The translations under genes were made by a program, and so were the position numbers. This document shows, one piece after another, positions 27,882 to 37,905 of a stretch of 64,000 bases of DNA. The stretch's first letter is position 1. Each line of letters opens with the position of its first letter. The stretch is from CAVVEC01 sp963747105 (GTDB lineage: Bacteria; Acidobacteriota; Terriglobia; Terriglobales; Acidobacteriaceae), in the NCBI GenBank assembly GCA_963747105.1, contig CAVVEC010000005.1:186001-250000 (forward strand), in the 5' to 3' direction. A model generated the notes under the pieces. The model ran no database searches. It was not told the DNA's origin and saw nothing but the letters and a program-made list of their open reading frames with translations.

Positions 27882-28874
27882 ATGCTCCGGAAAATTTCTG
27901 CAGTGCTCTTATCTAGCCTTGTGCTCGTCGTGCTGGCCTCGGCGCAGTCCACGCGGCACCTCACCTTCCACTACGGATTCACTATAAAGGACGTTCCTGC
28001 CGGAGAGAAAGTGCGGGTCTGGATCCCGGCGGCGCACTCCGACGATTTTCAACAGGTGAAAATCCTCTCCGCAACTGGTGATTTGCCATTGAAGAAAGCT
28101 CACGAATCGAAATATGGCAACGAAGTGTTCTACGCTGAGGCCTCGAAATCCAAGCAAGGGGAACTGCATTTTGAGATCGTGTATGACGTGGTCCGGCGTG
28201 AACGGCTGACGCTGAATATCTATTCGCCGCATCTCGAAGCTGTGGGGCTCGGCAACAAGGAACGAAGAATGGATTTAGCTCCAGATGCGCTTGTGCCGGT
28301 CACGGGGTTACCGGCGGAACTGGCGGCAAAGGTAACCCAGGGCAAGACCACACCTCTCGATAAAGCGCGCGCGATTTACGACTACGTTTTCACCACCATG
28401 CGTTACGACAAAACCGGCACCGGGTGGGGCCGTGGTGACGTGCTCTACGCCTGCGACGCCAAGAAAGGCAATTGCACCGACTTTCATTCGCTGTTCATCG
28501 CCATGGCCAGATCGCAAGGGATTCCGGCGCGTTTTGAAATTGGCTTTCCGTTGCCGGACGACAAGCACTCGGCGGAAATTGCCGGCTACCACTGCTGGGC
28601 GGAATTCTTTGAGCCTCGGCACGGATGGATTCCGGTGGACATCTCTGAGGCGTGGAAGCACCAGGAAAAGCGCGACTACTTTTTCGGCGCTCACGACGCA
28701 AATCGCGTGCAGTTCACCATGGGGCGCGACCTGGAACTGAGTCCGAAACAGGAGGGAAAGCCGCTGAATTACTTTGTGTATCCGTATGTAGAAGTGGGCG
28801 GGAAGGAGTATGCCAACGTGTCTACGGCGTTCTCGTTCGCCGATGTGGACAGCGGAGCAACGGCGAAGCAGTGA
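27882..28874 (+). CDS. Exported transglutaminase-like protein
   Basis: 330 residues with a signal peptide (KISAVLLSSLVLVVLASAQ). Residues about 30-150 form a beta-sandwich (HLTFHYGFTIKDVPAGEKVRVWIP). The transglutaminase-like core follows with all three catalytic positions: Cys in KGNCTDFHSLFIAMARSQGI, His in AGYHCWAEFFEP and Asp in WIPVDISEAW. Such secreted proteins are usually cysteine peptidases or amidases rather than true crosslinkers. Divergent from the ABC operon. Intact frame; the ATG follows CTGCTT with only a weak Shine-Dalgarno (GAAAGGAA further up). Confidence 0.85.
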   Translation: MLRKISAVLLSSLVLVVLASAQSTRHLTFHYGFTIKDVPAGEKVRVWIPAAHSDDFQQVKILSATGDLPLKKAHESKYGNEVFYAEASKSKQGELHFEIVYDVVRRERLTLNIYSPHLEAVGLGNKERRMDLAPDALVPVTGLPAELAAKVTQGKTTPLDKARAIYDYVFTTMRYDKTGTGWGRGDVLYACDAKKGNCTDFHSLFIAMARSQGIPARFEIGFPLPDDKHSAEIAGYHCWAEFFEPRHGWIPVDISEAWKHQEKRDYFFGAHDANRVQFTMGRDLELSPKQEGKPLNYFVYPYVEVGGKEYANVSTAFSFADVDSGATAKQ

Positions 28875-29023
28875 CCGGCGGGAGCTTCGCTCCGCGCCAC
28901 GTAGGGGAGGACGCCCTCGTCCGCCTGGTGGAGCGAAGTTTCGCATCTTCCCGATCGGCTGATGGCGAGCTAGCGCTCGCCCGGTCGGGAGCGTCCGTGC
29001 CTACGTGCTACAGGTCTACAACC

Positions 29024-31856
29024 TCAATCGCTCGCCTTGCTGTCCAACGCGATCACCGTATGTTTTACCTCTGGCATCGGCGCATCCCCCTTGCGGTCGC
29101 GCCACAGGATCGCGTTCAATACTGCCGGATTGGCCGCATCGGGCCGGCTGAAGTCCATTTTCTCCGATTCTTTCGCTCCTTCTCTGTGCGCAGGGATCAT
29201 CTGGTAGATCAGGCCGCTGTCGCGATTGGTCCAATCTGCGGTAAAAGGCGGCTGCGTTCCGGTGCCGGAAAACAGCGGCGCCATAACCGGAGCGTAGGCG
29301 TCATTCTGATTCATCGGTGGCAGGCCTAGCAGCGCCTCCATCGTATGAATCATGTTTACGGTGGTGTAGAAACGGCTGTCCACAAAAGGATGCGAAGTCG
29401 AACCTGGAGAATACTTGCTGATGACAAACGCGATGGAGCGGTGCGCGTCCACGTGGTCGGCGCCGTCCTGGGCGTCGTCTTCCAGAATGAGAATTGCCGT
29501 GTCATCCCAGTAGGAACTGCGCGAGACCGCTTCGACCACGCGGCCGACGGCGAGATCGTTGTCTGCGACTGAGGCCGCCGGACGTGGCATTCCGGGAGTG
29601 GTCCCGTGGGTATGGTCATTCGGCAGATAAAGCAGTACGAATGCCGGCAACTCTGTTCCCTTGGCTTGCTTGCGGGCGGCGACAAAACCGTCGAACTCAT
29701 TGAGAAACTCGTCGGCGCGAAGCTGATCGGGATACGCGGTCTCAAATTCGGGGAAGAGTGGATCGAAGTGGTCGCGGAGCGCGGCCTTGGTCGGCTTGAT
29801 GAGTTTCAACAGGGGAACTGCCCAGGGCCAGGGACTCGCCGAGCCATGAGGCTCACCGACGTTCGCCGGCAGCGGTTCTCCCTTGTTTACGACTGACTTT
29901 GGACACGCGCCACCCTGCGCCGGCGAATCTTCGTAAGCCGAACCCTTGGTGCCCGACGGCTTGCACCACACGGCGCCCAGAAATTCACCATAATCGCGAT
30001 AACTCAGGCCATGACTAGCTACGTTGTCCCAGATGTAACCCGTGATCGGAGCGTCTATGTCCGGCACGCCGCGCTCCAGCGGAAATTCGTCCGCCACGGT
30101 GCCTTGATAATCGTAAGTTCGTTCCTTGCTGCGGTAATTAATTTGCCAGGTCTTCTCGTTGTAGTCGGTGGTGATGGCAGCCGTAGACCAGTCATGGCCG
30201 TCGCCCGAGACTTCACCGCTGTCGTAAAAGTTGTCGAGCACCCCGAATTGCAGCGCGAGCTTGTGCTCGTTGGGCGTGATGTCGGCGCCATACAGGGTGA
30301 GCGCGGGATCGCCGTTGCCGATCTTCTGGTTCCCAACTTTCAAGTCGCCGAGCACCTGATCGTAAGTGCGATTTTCCTTGAGGATGTAGATCACGTGGCG
30401 GATCGGGTTGGAGCCGTGCGCAAACTCGATCCGGCCGGGATCGGCGTCGAAGCGATTGCTCGCGTTGAACCTGGCGAGTGAGCGCCGGCAACTGTTTCTC
30501 AATTTCGCGAAAGTTCAGACGGGCAATCGAACCGTACAGCAAAGTCGGAATGTAGGGATGCTCCCGGTGCCTCCTCCCGCTCTGCAGATGGTTGATGCCG
30601 CTGTTTGGGCCGGTTCCCTGTCCCTTCGCGGTGGCGATCAACAAATCATCGCCGACAGTCGCCAAAGCGCTGGGATACCAATCGGTGGGGATGAAACCGG
30701 ATGCCGCCTTGACTGGAAATTCGGAGCCGGGTTCCAGTGCCGACTGCCTGTCGAAAACCGCAATCGCATCGACCGACGCATCGGCAACAAAGAGATCCTC
30801 ACCATCCGCAGAGACAGCAAGAGCGGTAGGATAGCTTCCCCCGCGCAGCTGCCCCGGAGCGGACGTGTCGAGCAGCATCTGCAGGCTGCCAGTCTCTGTT
30901 GAGACTACAGCGACACGATCGGCATTGGACAGCGCAACATAGAGCCGCTTTTCGTCCGAACTGAGCAGCAACGCGGTCGGATGCGAGCCGGGGAAAACCG
31001 GATCTTTCGGCGCGAGCAGAGGAAACCAGCGGACGACAGTTCCCTTCTCCAAGTCAAGTTCGGCCACACGCGAGGCATTCCATAAGCTGCACCAGGCGCG
31101 GCGGCCATCTCGCGACGCGACCACCGTATAAGGAAACTCTGACGGAACAAATTCGTGCTGGCTCAGATCAAAAGTTTTAAGGATGTGACCATTGCTCGAA
31201 TCCAGAAGCACAACGTTGTCGGAGTAGTTGTTGGCCACTAGCAACTGGTCCGGCTCGCCCTTACCCGCGATTACAGCCAGGCCCGCGGGATACGGGATGA
31301 CAGTTCCATCCGCCGTCTCTCGCAGTGCGTAGGCGACCTTCTTGCCCTCAGCAATTTTCTGCGGAGGAATCTTTAGAAAGCGTTCCAAGAGAACTTTCCC
31401 TCCCCAAAGCTGTAAACCGCGACTCCGTTCCCCGTGTCTCCGGGCTTCTCGCCCCCAGCGTCGGTAACGGAGCCCACCGACGCATAAAGGTGACTGCCAT
31501 CCGAGCTGAATGCCAGCCCCAGAAATAGCTCTGGCGGGCATTTTCTCGCATGCCGTTCTTCCGGGAAATCCGTGAGATGATTAGTCTTCAGATCCAGAAC
31601 GGCGATGGACTGATGGGCACCGGTCTGCTGGGTTCCGTATCCGTCGCCAAGAAGTGCGGCATAATGCCCGTCGGGACTCACGGCAATGGTTGCGGCAAAA
31701 CCGTTCAGCGAGGCCAACCTGCCGGGCGATGGTGCGGTCAGGAACTTGCTCGTGGGCAGACAGGATCTGAAGGGGCTCGTTGCGAGTTTGTGCCAACAGC
31801 AGTGTCAGGGTTGCAAGCGACAGCAACGAAGTGACAAGACAAACGAGCTTCCGCAC
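29024..31856 (-). CDS. YncE-like beta-propeller / phosphoesterase fusion, frame-disrupted
   Basis: About 940 residues after joining frames. The GTG start at 31856 follows GGAGG and gives a signal peptide (LVCLVTSLLSLATLTLLLAQ). The N-terminal half is a YVTN/lactonase-type propeller: TIAVSPDGHYAALLGDG, LAFSSDGSHLYASVG, LLVANNYSDNVVLLDSSNG, DEKRLYVALSNADRVAVV, GEDLFVADASVDAIAVF. The C-terminal half is a phosphoesterase domain: IRHVIYILKENRTYDQVLGD, GDGHDWSTAAI, LPNDHTHGT and ILEDDAQDGADHVDAHRS. The two-domain layout matches bifunctional YncE/alkaline-phosphatase-family proteins. Frames change near 31700, 31390 and 30490; the phosphoesterase part is clean. It precedes the Pho island. Confidence 0.85.
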
Positions 31857-31964
31857 ATTGCCTCCAAGAACGGCTGAAGGGTTAGAACCCAACGCCCAAA
31901 AAGAGAACAAACCGGCTAAGTTCGCTCGCCGGGCATCGAATGCACAATACACGAAGTAAGTACT

Positions 31965-32662
31965 TCAGTGAGTATCGGTCGCGGTTTGATGGACGGGTGG
32001 TTCAGGGGTGACATTGTGACGGACATCGGCCCCGCGCACCCAGAAGATCACGTCTTCTGCGATGTTGGTGGCGTGGTCGGCCACACGCTCCAGGTTGCGG
32101 GCGACCAGCAGCGCATCCAGCGCCTGCCGGGTTACCTCCGGGCGCTCATTCATGGTCTTGACCAGGGTGATGAAGGCTTCGTCCTTCATGCGATCCACGA
32201 CGTTATCCATTTCCAGCACCGCCTGAGCCAGTTCAGCCTTTGCCTTCGATAAACGACTCCAGGGAGCGGCGTACCATGGCGGAAACCGCCGCCGCCATGC
32301 GCGCAATGTCAACGGGAAGGTCGGCCTTGGGCAGTTCGACCATGTCCATGACGCGCTCGGCGATGTTGACCGCCTGGTCGCCGACGCGCTCCAGATCGGA
32401 GTTGATTTTGGTGACCGCCAGGATGAAACGCAAATCCACGGCCATGGGCTGTTGCATGGCGAGGAGATCGAATGCCAGTTCGTCGATTTCGCGCTCCGCA
32501 AGGTTGATTTCGGGACTCGCCTTCGAGCACCATGTGGCAGCGGGCCAAGTCGCGGTCAATGTAGGCCTGGCAGGCGCGGTCCACCGCCTGCTCGGCCAGT
32601 CCGCCCATGCGGAGCAAACGAGTGCGGAGTTCGTCGAGTCCCTGCTGAAAGCGGGTGCGCAT
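31965..32662 (-). CDS. phoU: Phosphate transport accessory protein PhoU, frame-disrupted
   Basis: About 233 residues of two three-helix bundles. The metal-binding repeats are visible: DLERVGDQAVNIAERVMDM in the first bundle and NLERVADHATNIAEDVIFWV in the second, with HMVLEGE and LAMQQPMAVDLRFILA between. PhoU restrains the Pst transporter and the PhoR kinase when phosphate is plentiful. Its ATG overlaps the pstB stop by one base (TAATG). Frames change near 32520 and 32245. Last gene of pstC-pstA-pstB-phoU. Confidence 0.92.
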
Positions 32663-33420
32663 TATCCAAACCTGCCTGTAATGTAGTCCTCCGTCCGTTT
32701 GTCGGACGGAGTGGTGAAAATCTTCTCGGTCTTGTCGAACTCAATCAGCTTGCCCAACAGGAAGAAGCCGGTGAATTCGGCCACCCGAGACGCCTGTTGC
32801 ATATTATGCGTCACGATCACAATGGTAAAGTTTTCTTTGAGCTGGAAGATCAGCTCTTCGATCTTGCCGGTCGAAATCGGGTCGAGCGCGGAGCAGGGCT
32901 CGTCCATGAGCAGCACCTCCGGTTCGACCGCCAGGGCGCGAGCGATGCAGAGCCGTTGCTGCTGACCGCCGGAAAGGCTGGCGCCGGATTTCTTGCGCAG
33001 CGTGTCCTTGACTTCATCCCACAGAGCCGAGAGTTGCAGCGACCGCTCGACGATTTCATCCAGACGCCTGCGGTCGTGGAAGCCATTCAGCTTCAATCCC
33101 GCGGCCACGTTGTCGTAAATGGACATGGTGGGAAACGGGTTGGGCTTCTGAAAGACCATGCCGATGCGGCGGCGAATTGCACGGCCGCGGTGCCGTTGTA
33201 AACGTCGAGCTCGCCGATTCGCACCCTGCCGGTGGCGCGCGCGTCCGGGAACGGTCTCGTGCATGCGGTTCAGGCAGCGCACGAAAGTGGACTTGCCGCA
33301 ACCCGAGGGTCCGATGACCGCCGTGGCGTGGTTGGCGCAAAGTCCATGCTGATGTCATAGCAGAGCCTGGGTCTTGCCAAACCAGGCGTTCAGTTTTTCG
33401 ACCTTGATGCCAACACCCAT
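32662..33420 (-). CDS. pstB: Phosphate ABC transporter ATPase PstB, frame-disrupted
   Basis: About 252 residues. ATG at 33420 (MGVGIKVEKLNAWFGKTQAL), Walker A GPSGCGKST, then RRRIGMVFQKPNPFPTMSIY (Q-loop), signature LSGGQQQRLCIARAL, Walker B VLLMDEPCSALDP and VIVTHNMQQASRV, ending DYITGRFG as in most PstB proteins. It energises phosphate import through PstC/PstA. Frames change near 33360, 33325 and 33180-33240, splitting the N-terminal third; the rest is clean. Confidence 0.93.
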
Positions 33421-33424
33421 GATC

Positions 33425-34317
33425 TCAGTTCGCTCCCTTGAGCATTCCACGACTGGCGGCAATGCGCACCGCGCTCACCGAGACCACGATCAGCACAATC
33501 AGAATCAGCGCGCCTGCCCACGCCTGCCGATGCCACTCATCAAAAGGCGAGATGGCGTAGGTAAAAATCTGCAGCGACAGCGCCGCCGTCGGCTGATTGA
33601 TTTTCCAATTCCAGATACTGATTGCCAAAAGCGGTGAACAGCAGCGGCGCCGTCTCCCCCGCCACGCGGGCAAAAGCCAGCATAACACCGGTGATGACTC
33701 CGGAGGTGGCGGTGCGCAGAGTGATCGAGAGCGCCGTGCGCCAGCGCGGAGACGCCCAGGCCGTAAGCGGCTTCCCGCACCGCGTTGGGGACGAGAAGAA
33801 GCATCTCTTCGGTGGTGCGGGTGATGGTGGGAATCATCATAATGGCCAGGGCGACTCCGCCGGCCAGCGCCGAAAAATGTCCCTGCGTCAGCACTACAAT
33901 GCCCGTAGGCCACGATACCCACGACGATCGAGGGCACGCCATTGAGCACATCGGCGGTGAAGCGGATCAAGTCGCCAAAGCGGTTTTGGCCGTATTCGGC
34001 CAGATAAATGCCGGCGCCGATTCCAATGGGCACGCCCATGGCGCTGGCGATCAGCAGAATCAGGACACGAGCCGGCAATGGCGTTGGCCATGCCGCCGCC
34101 AGCCTCGCCCACCGGCTTGGGCGTTTGCGTAAGAAATGCCCAGTTGAGCGAACCGAAGCCCTTGTAGACCAGATAGCCGAAGATCGCGCCCAGCGGCAGC
34201 AACACCAGAAGCACGGCAGGCGCCGCTGGCGAAGCTGGCCACGGCAATTCATGCCGCGCCGCCACAGGCTGATGGGAGCGCAGTAACTCCGGAGTCGGCA
34301 GTCAGGGCTTCAGGCAT
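33425..34317 (-). CDS. pstA: Phosphate ABC transporter permease PstA, frame-disrupted
   Basis: Inner-membrane permease of the Pst system. The ATG at 34317 overlaps the pstC stop by 8 bases (ATGCCTGA). Pieces: LPLGAIFGYLVYKGFGSLNW (first helix), VLILLIASAMGVPIGIGAGI, LAEYGQNRFGDLIRFTADVL, NGVPSIVVGIVAYGIVVLTQ, and the cytoplasmic EAA-type loop TRTTEEMLLLVPNAVREAAY. The end includes ISPFDEWHRQAWAGALILIV. At least five frame changes (near 34270, 34065, 33905, 33735, 33605) make this one of the most damaged genes, yet all family blocks are present. Confidence 0.9.
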
Positions 34318-35318
34318 GGCCCCTCGCCGGCGTTCCGCGAGTTACGGTCCAAACCAGAAATTGCGCCAGAATATTGACGATGATGGTCACGAGAAACAGC
34401 GCCAGTCCTACCTCGACCAACGCGCTCAGATAAGTATCGCCGGTGGCTTCACTGAATTCGTTGGCGATGACGCTGGCCATGGTATAGCCGGGAGCAAACA
34501 GAGAGCGCGCGATTTCCGGGCGGTTGCCAATCACCATGGTTACCGCCATGGTTTCGCCCAGGGCGCGGCCCAGCCCCAGAATCACGCCACCCAAGAATGC
34601 CGGCCCGGGCGTTGCGCAGCACTCCCGTCCGGATCATCTCCCAGCGGGTTGCGCCCAGCGCCAGAACCGCTTCCCGTTGCTGCTGCGGAACGGCCGTCAT
34701 CACTTCCCGCGTAATCGAAGAGATGATGGGGACAACCATGATCGCCAGAATGATTCCGGCCGCCAGCATGCCGATGCCGTAGGGCGGGCCTTCGAAAAGC
34801 CCCGTCCAGCCAAGATAGCGGGCGAGACAAGGCTGCAACATACTCGCGCAACAGCGGCACCAGCACGAAGATCGCCCACAGTCCGTAGATCACGCTGGGA
34901 ATGGCGGCCAGCAGTTCAGTGGTGAAGGCCAGAGGACCCTTCAGCCAGCGTGGAGCACATCTCGGTGATGAACACGGCCACGCCGATCGCTAGCGGAACC
35001 GCCAGAATCAGAGCCAGAAGAGAAGAAACAATAGTTCCATAAACAAACGGCCACGCGCCGAACTGCTCGTTGACCGGATCCCAATCGCTGCGGAAGAAAA
35101 ATCTCCATCCGAAAGCGTGCCAGCGAAAAGTTGGATTTAGTGATGAGTTCGTAGACAATCAGACCGACCAGCGCCAAGCACACAAAGCCCGCAGCCCAAC
35201 ATCGCAAGATAAAAGGCCGGTCGGCAATGTGGCTGTTTCCGGCCTGAATCAGGGGCTCAGCCTCGGTCCTCGGAGTCGCCACAACCTCTGGTTTTGCAAC
35301 GGGTTGCGGTCCAGGCAA
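34310..35318 (-). CDS. pstC: Phosphate ABC transporter permease PstC, frame-disrupted
   Basis: Partner permease of PstA. TTG start at 35318 with GGAG 8 bp upstream (PGPQPVAKPEVVATPRTEAE). Blocks: WAAGFVCLALVGLIVYELIT, FGAWPFVYGTIVSSLLALIL, VPLAIGVAVFITEM, GMLAAGIILAIMVVPIISSI, REVMTAVPQQQREAVLALGA, GVILGLGRALGETMAVTMVI and LVEVGLALFLVTIIVNILAQ. Frames change near 35090, 34950, 34830 and 34600. First gene of the pst operon, preceded by a Pho-box-like repeat. Confidence 0.92.
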
Positions 35319-35372
35319 GCGTGGAGCTCCTAAGTGCTTGATTGGCCATCAGCTGCACGCTAGCAGAAACGT

Positions 35373-35390
35373 GTTACAAGAGTGTTAAAA
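35373..35390 (-). promoter_or_regulatory. Pho-box-like direct repeat upstream of pstC
   Basis: On the minus strand TTTTAAC-ACTC-TTGTAAC: two 7-bp units with a 4-bp spacer, the arrangement of PhoB/PhoP binding sites, ending 55 bp before the pstC start. The unit closely matches the repeat upstream of pstS. Confidence 0.6.
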
Positions 35391-35518
35391 TACGCCGCTT
35401 GCCTCCGACGGTGCGGTTTTTGAGACGACGTCCGAGTGAAGCGGACAATTCGATTTCCTCAGCATTGAATTTTCCGGTTTCCCTTGTAATTTCTTCGTAC
35501 TCTCAGTGATTATTATAT

Positions 35519-36393
35519 ATGCCGATTGATGCCAAGCGAAGCCGCCTGGCATTTCAGAAGTTGGGCCGCGAGTTGACCAAGCTGGCGCGGAAGCCGGCTC
35601 CGGAAAGTGTCCACAAATTCCGCACCAACAGCCGCCGCGTGGAAGCGTTGCTGAGCGAAGTGGTTCGCGGAGCTGACACCGCAATGACAAAAAGCTGCTC
35701 AAGTTGCTGGCGCGCCTGCGCAAGAAAGCCGGGCGGGTGCGGGACCTGGACGTGCAGATCGCATGCGCTGCGGAATCTGAAGATTCCCGAGGGTAATGGC
35801 CACAAAGTCGCAGCTGATGGAAGCCTTGGTCCAGGAGCGCGCGCAAGCGGGAAGAGAAAGCTGGCGAAGGCCTTTCGATCGTAAGACCGCGGCAAGAGAT
35901 CCGCAAGCGGCTGCGAGCGCGCCGCGAGCGAAATCGAGCATTCCCAAGGACGCCGAACCACTGGCCTCTGACCCTGAACCAGTCTGGCTCGTCTGGGGCG
36001 AGACAAGGCCCGCTCACCGAAAAGACTCTGCACCAATACCGGATCATCGGCAAGCGCGCGCGCTACATCGCCGAGCTTGCCGGCAAGGATGACATCCGCA
36101 GGCCAAGCCGTTGGTCGAACTGCTCAAGCAGATGCAGGATGTGATCGGCGACTGGCACGACTGGCTCAAGCTGACAGAAAAAGCGGAGGGGCTTCTTCGG
36201 CGGAGTGCGGGATTCGGCGCTGGTGGCCATGCTGCGCAATGTAACCCAGGCCAAGTTCCGCCAGAGCGTGGACGCTGTGGCGGAAACGCGCGCGGCACTC
36301 GCCGGCAAAAAGTCTGTGCCGGTTCTCGCCGCTGCAACCGCAGATCGCAAACCCTCAACCGGAGCTGCCCAGGCAAGCGCCGCGGTTGCCTGA
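35519..36393 (+). CDS. CHAD-domain protein, frame-disrupted
   Basis: All-helical CHAD protein (conserved histidines, polyphosphate-binding). The ATG at 35519 is followed by FQKLGRELTKLARKP and the family hallmark SVHKFRTNSRRVEALL, then basic segments KLLKLLARLRKKAGRVRDLD and LHQYRIIGKRARYIAEL, and QDVIGDWHDWLKL near the C-terminus. CHAD proteins bind inorganic polyphosphate and often sit next to ppk and ppx, as here. Frame changes near 35690, 35775, 35880, 36000, 36100 and 36195. It is divergent from the pst operon; the shared intergenic Pho box could affect both. Confidence 0.82.
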
Positions 36394-36549
36394 GGTCTGC
36401 CGCCATGCAGCAATATTTTCCGGTCGCATAGCAATCGAGAGCTGGGATCGCCCGCCAATAGAAATCCATCGCTCGTGCATGTGTTAATTTGCGTTGTCCC
36501 ATGTCCCTCGCCCTGTGGAAATCGGCGACCCATATTTGACTAGTCATAT

Positions 36550-37600
36550 TTTGCTTATCCGGTTGTTTCAGCAAGCCACAATATGTTGGGGTCGGCCTTG
36601 GCTTGGCGGCTTGGAAAGGTCCGCCTGCCGCGTATCTCCTTATAGGTCGTGGACTTGTGCCCGGTCCCGAGTCCGAGCAAGGTTTGGAACGCCGCCATAG
36701 GTTGCTTGCGCCGATTATGGCGAAAGACGAATTCATCAAGATAAGCCTGGAGCTGATGGCGGCCCACGCCGTGATGGGTTCCGAGCAGCCATTGCTTCAG
36801 GTTGCCGATGGCGCGGTCTGCCAAAGGCACCACGGACTTCGCGCCTTTGTGCAGGTCGGTTCGCGAGGGTTGAGTGCGGGGCACATGGCGAAATCCAGCC
36901 TCCTCCAATCCGGTGAAGCTGTTGAGGCCGTCGGTGTATACTGAGGAGCCCGGTGCCACGTTCTGTCGCAGGAACCCGATGAGGGTTGCGCCTCTGAAAT
37001 CCGGGATGACCGCCATGCGAGCGCGCCCGGTGGCGCGGCCACGCTTCTCCACCGCTACCACGATGAGGGCGGCCTTCCGGCCCTGCAGTTGTCGGCTTCC
37101 CCGCAAACCCGCTTGGGTACCTCCAATCCAGGCGTCGTCCACTTCCACTTCCCCGCGCAGCGGCTCGCGGGCCAAGTTGACCATGGCTTGCCGCAACTTG
37201 TGCAGCATCATCCACGCCGTCTCGTAACGTCGCAGACCCAGCTGGCGCTGCAAGAGAAGCGCCGAGATGCCACGTTTATCCGTGGTCATGAGGTAGGCCG
37301 CCCAGAACCAAACCGTCAGCGGCGTTTTCGTGTTATGCAGAATCGTCCCTGCCGTAAGGGAGACTTGATACCGACAACCAGTGCATTGCCAGCGCTGGGC
37401 TTCACGATTTCGTAAGAACTCCGGTTCCCGCACCGCGGGCACACGAAGCCGTCCGGCCAGCGGCACTCAGCCAGATACTTCTGGCAAGCCTCTTCGGTAG
37501 CGAACATCGACTGGAACTCGCGCAAGGTTTTCGGAAACGCTGGGCGCGGCATGCCACTATACTACTACTTGTGGCTTGCTGAAACAACCGGATAAGCAAA
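36550..37600. mobile_element. IS1595-family insertion sequence with target duplication
   Basis: 1051-bp element. Perfect 32-bp terminal inverted repeats, 36550-36581 and 37569-37600, beginning TTTGCTTATCCGGTTGTTTC. Flanked by an 8-bp direct repeat AGTCATAT (36542-36549 and 37601-37608), the target-site duplication length of the IS1595 family. It encodes one minus-strand transposase. Intact ends and an exact duplication point to a recent insertion between the CHAD gene and ppx, disrupting no recognised gene. Confidence 0.95.
36555..37552 (-). CDS. IS1595-family (ISXO2-like) transposase, one frame change
   Basis: About 330 residues. N-terminal zinc finger (CPRCGN then CTGC, about residues 38-62) followed by YQVSLTAGTILHNTKTPLTV, the helix-turn-helix-like region, and the ISXO2-type catalytic domain: EVDDAWIGG (first Asp), VYTDGLNSFTGL (second Asp) and EFVFRHNRRK. 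The frame shifts once, between the two zinc-finger halves near 37400-37410, at GTGAAGCCCAGCGC; one base appears to be missing. Single-frame transposases are the rule in this family, so this is an inactivating mutation or an error, not a known programmed shift. The stop lies inside the left inverted repeat. Confidence 0.9.
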
Positions 37601-37644
37601 AGTCATATAATAAAGCCTAGGAAAACTCCTACCAAGTCCTGCCA

Positions 37645-37827
37645 ATGGACTCTTCGGGCTTCCGGGAATGGGCGCGCCTAATGAACGGAAGGCCAGATGA
37701 TCTGCTGGAGGACGTAACGATCGCTGCGACCGCACGAATTCACGAACTGATCGTGGCAACGCGGAGTGAGCGGGATTTCACCTTTCTCGGCGTTCGAATG
37801 TTCAATCCGTTTAAGGCGACTCGCTAG
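37645..37827 (+). CDS. Small hypothetical protein, 60 aa
   Basis: Open frame starting 36 bp beyond the IS target duplication and ending 78 bp before ppx. It begins MDSSGFREWARLMNGRPDDL and is mildly charged, with no motif I recognise. There is no clear Shine-Dalgarno. It could be a real small protein, the displaced tail of a gene, or chance. Confidence 0.3.
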   Translation: MDSSGFREWARLMNGRPDDLLEDVTIAATARIHELIVATRSERDFTFLGVRMFNPFKATR

Positions 37828-37905
37828 CAGGGCCGCCGACCTTTGCGTTCCGATATTTTTCTCTGGATACCTCCCTCTTCGGCGGTACACTGTTGCCCTC
37901 CCGCC

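Noticed and set aside
37395..37415. Programmed ribosomal frameshift in the IS transposase
   Set aside because: There is no A6G-type slippery run at the junction, IS1595 transposases are normally single-frame, and the window has many unrelated indels.
36550..37600. Composite transposon or genomic island carrying the polyphosphate genes
   Set aside because: Only one IS copy is present, its target duplication directly flanks it, and flanking genes show no composition change.
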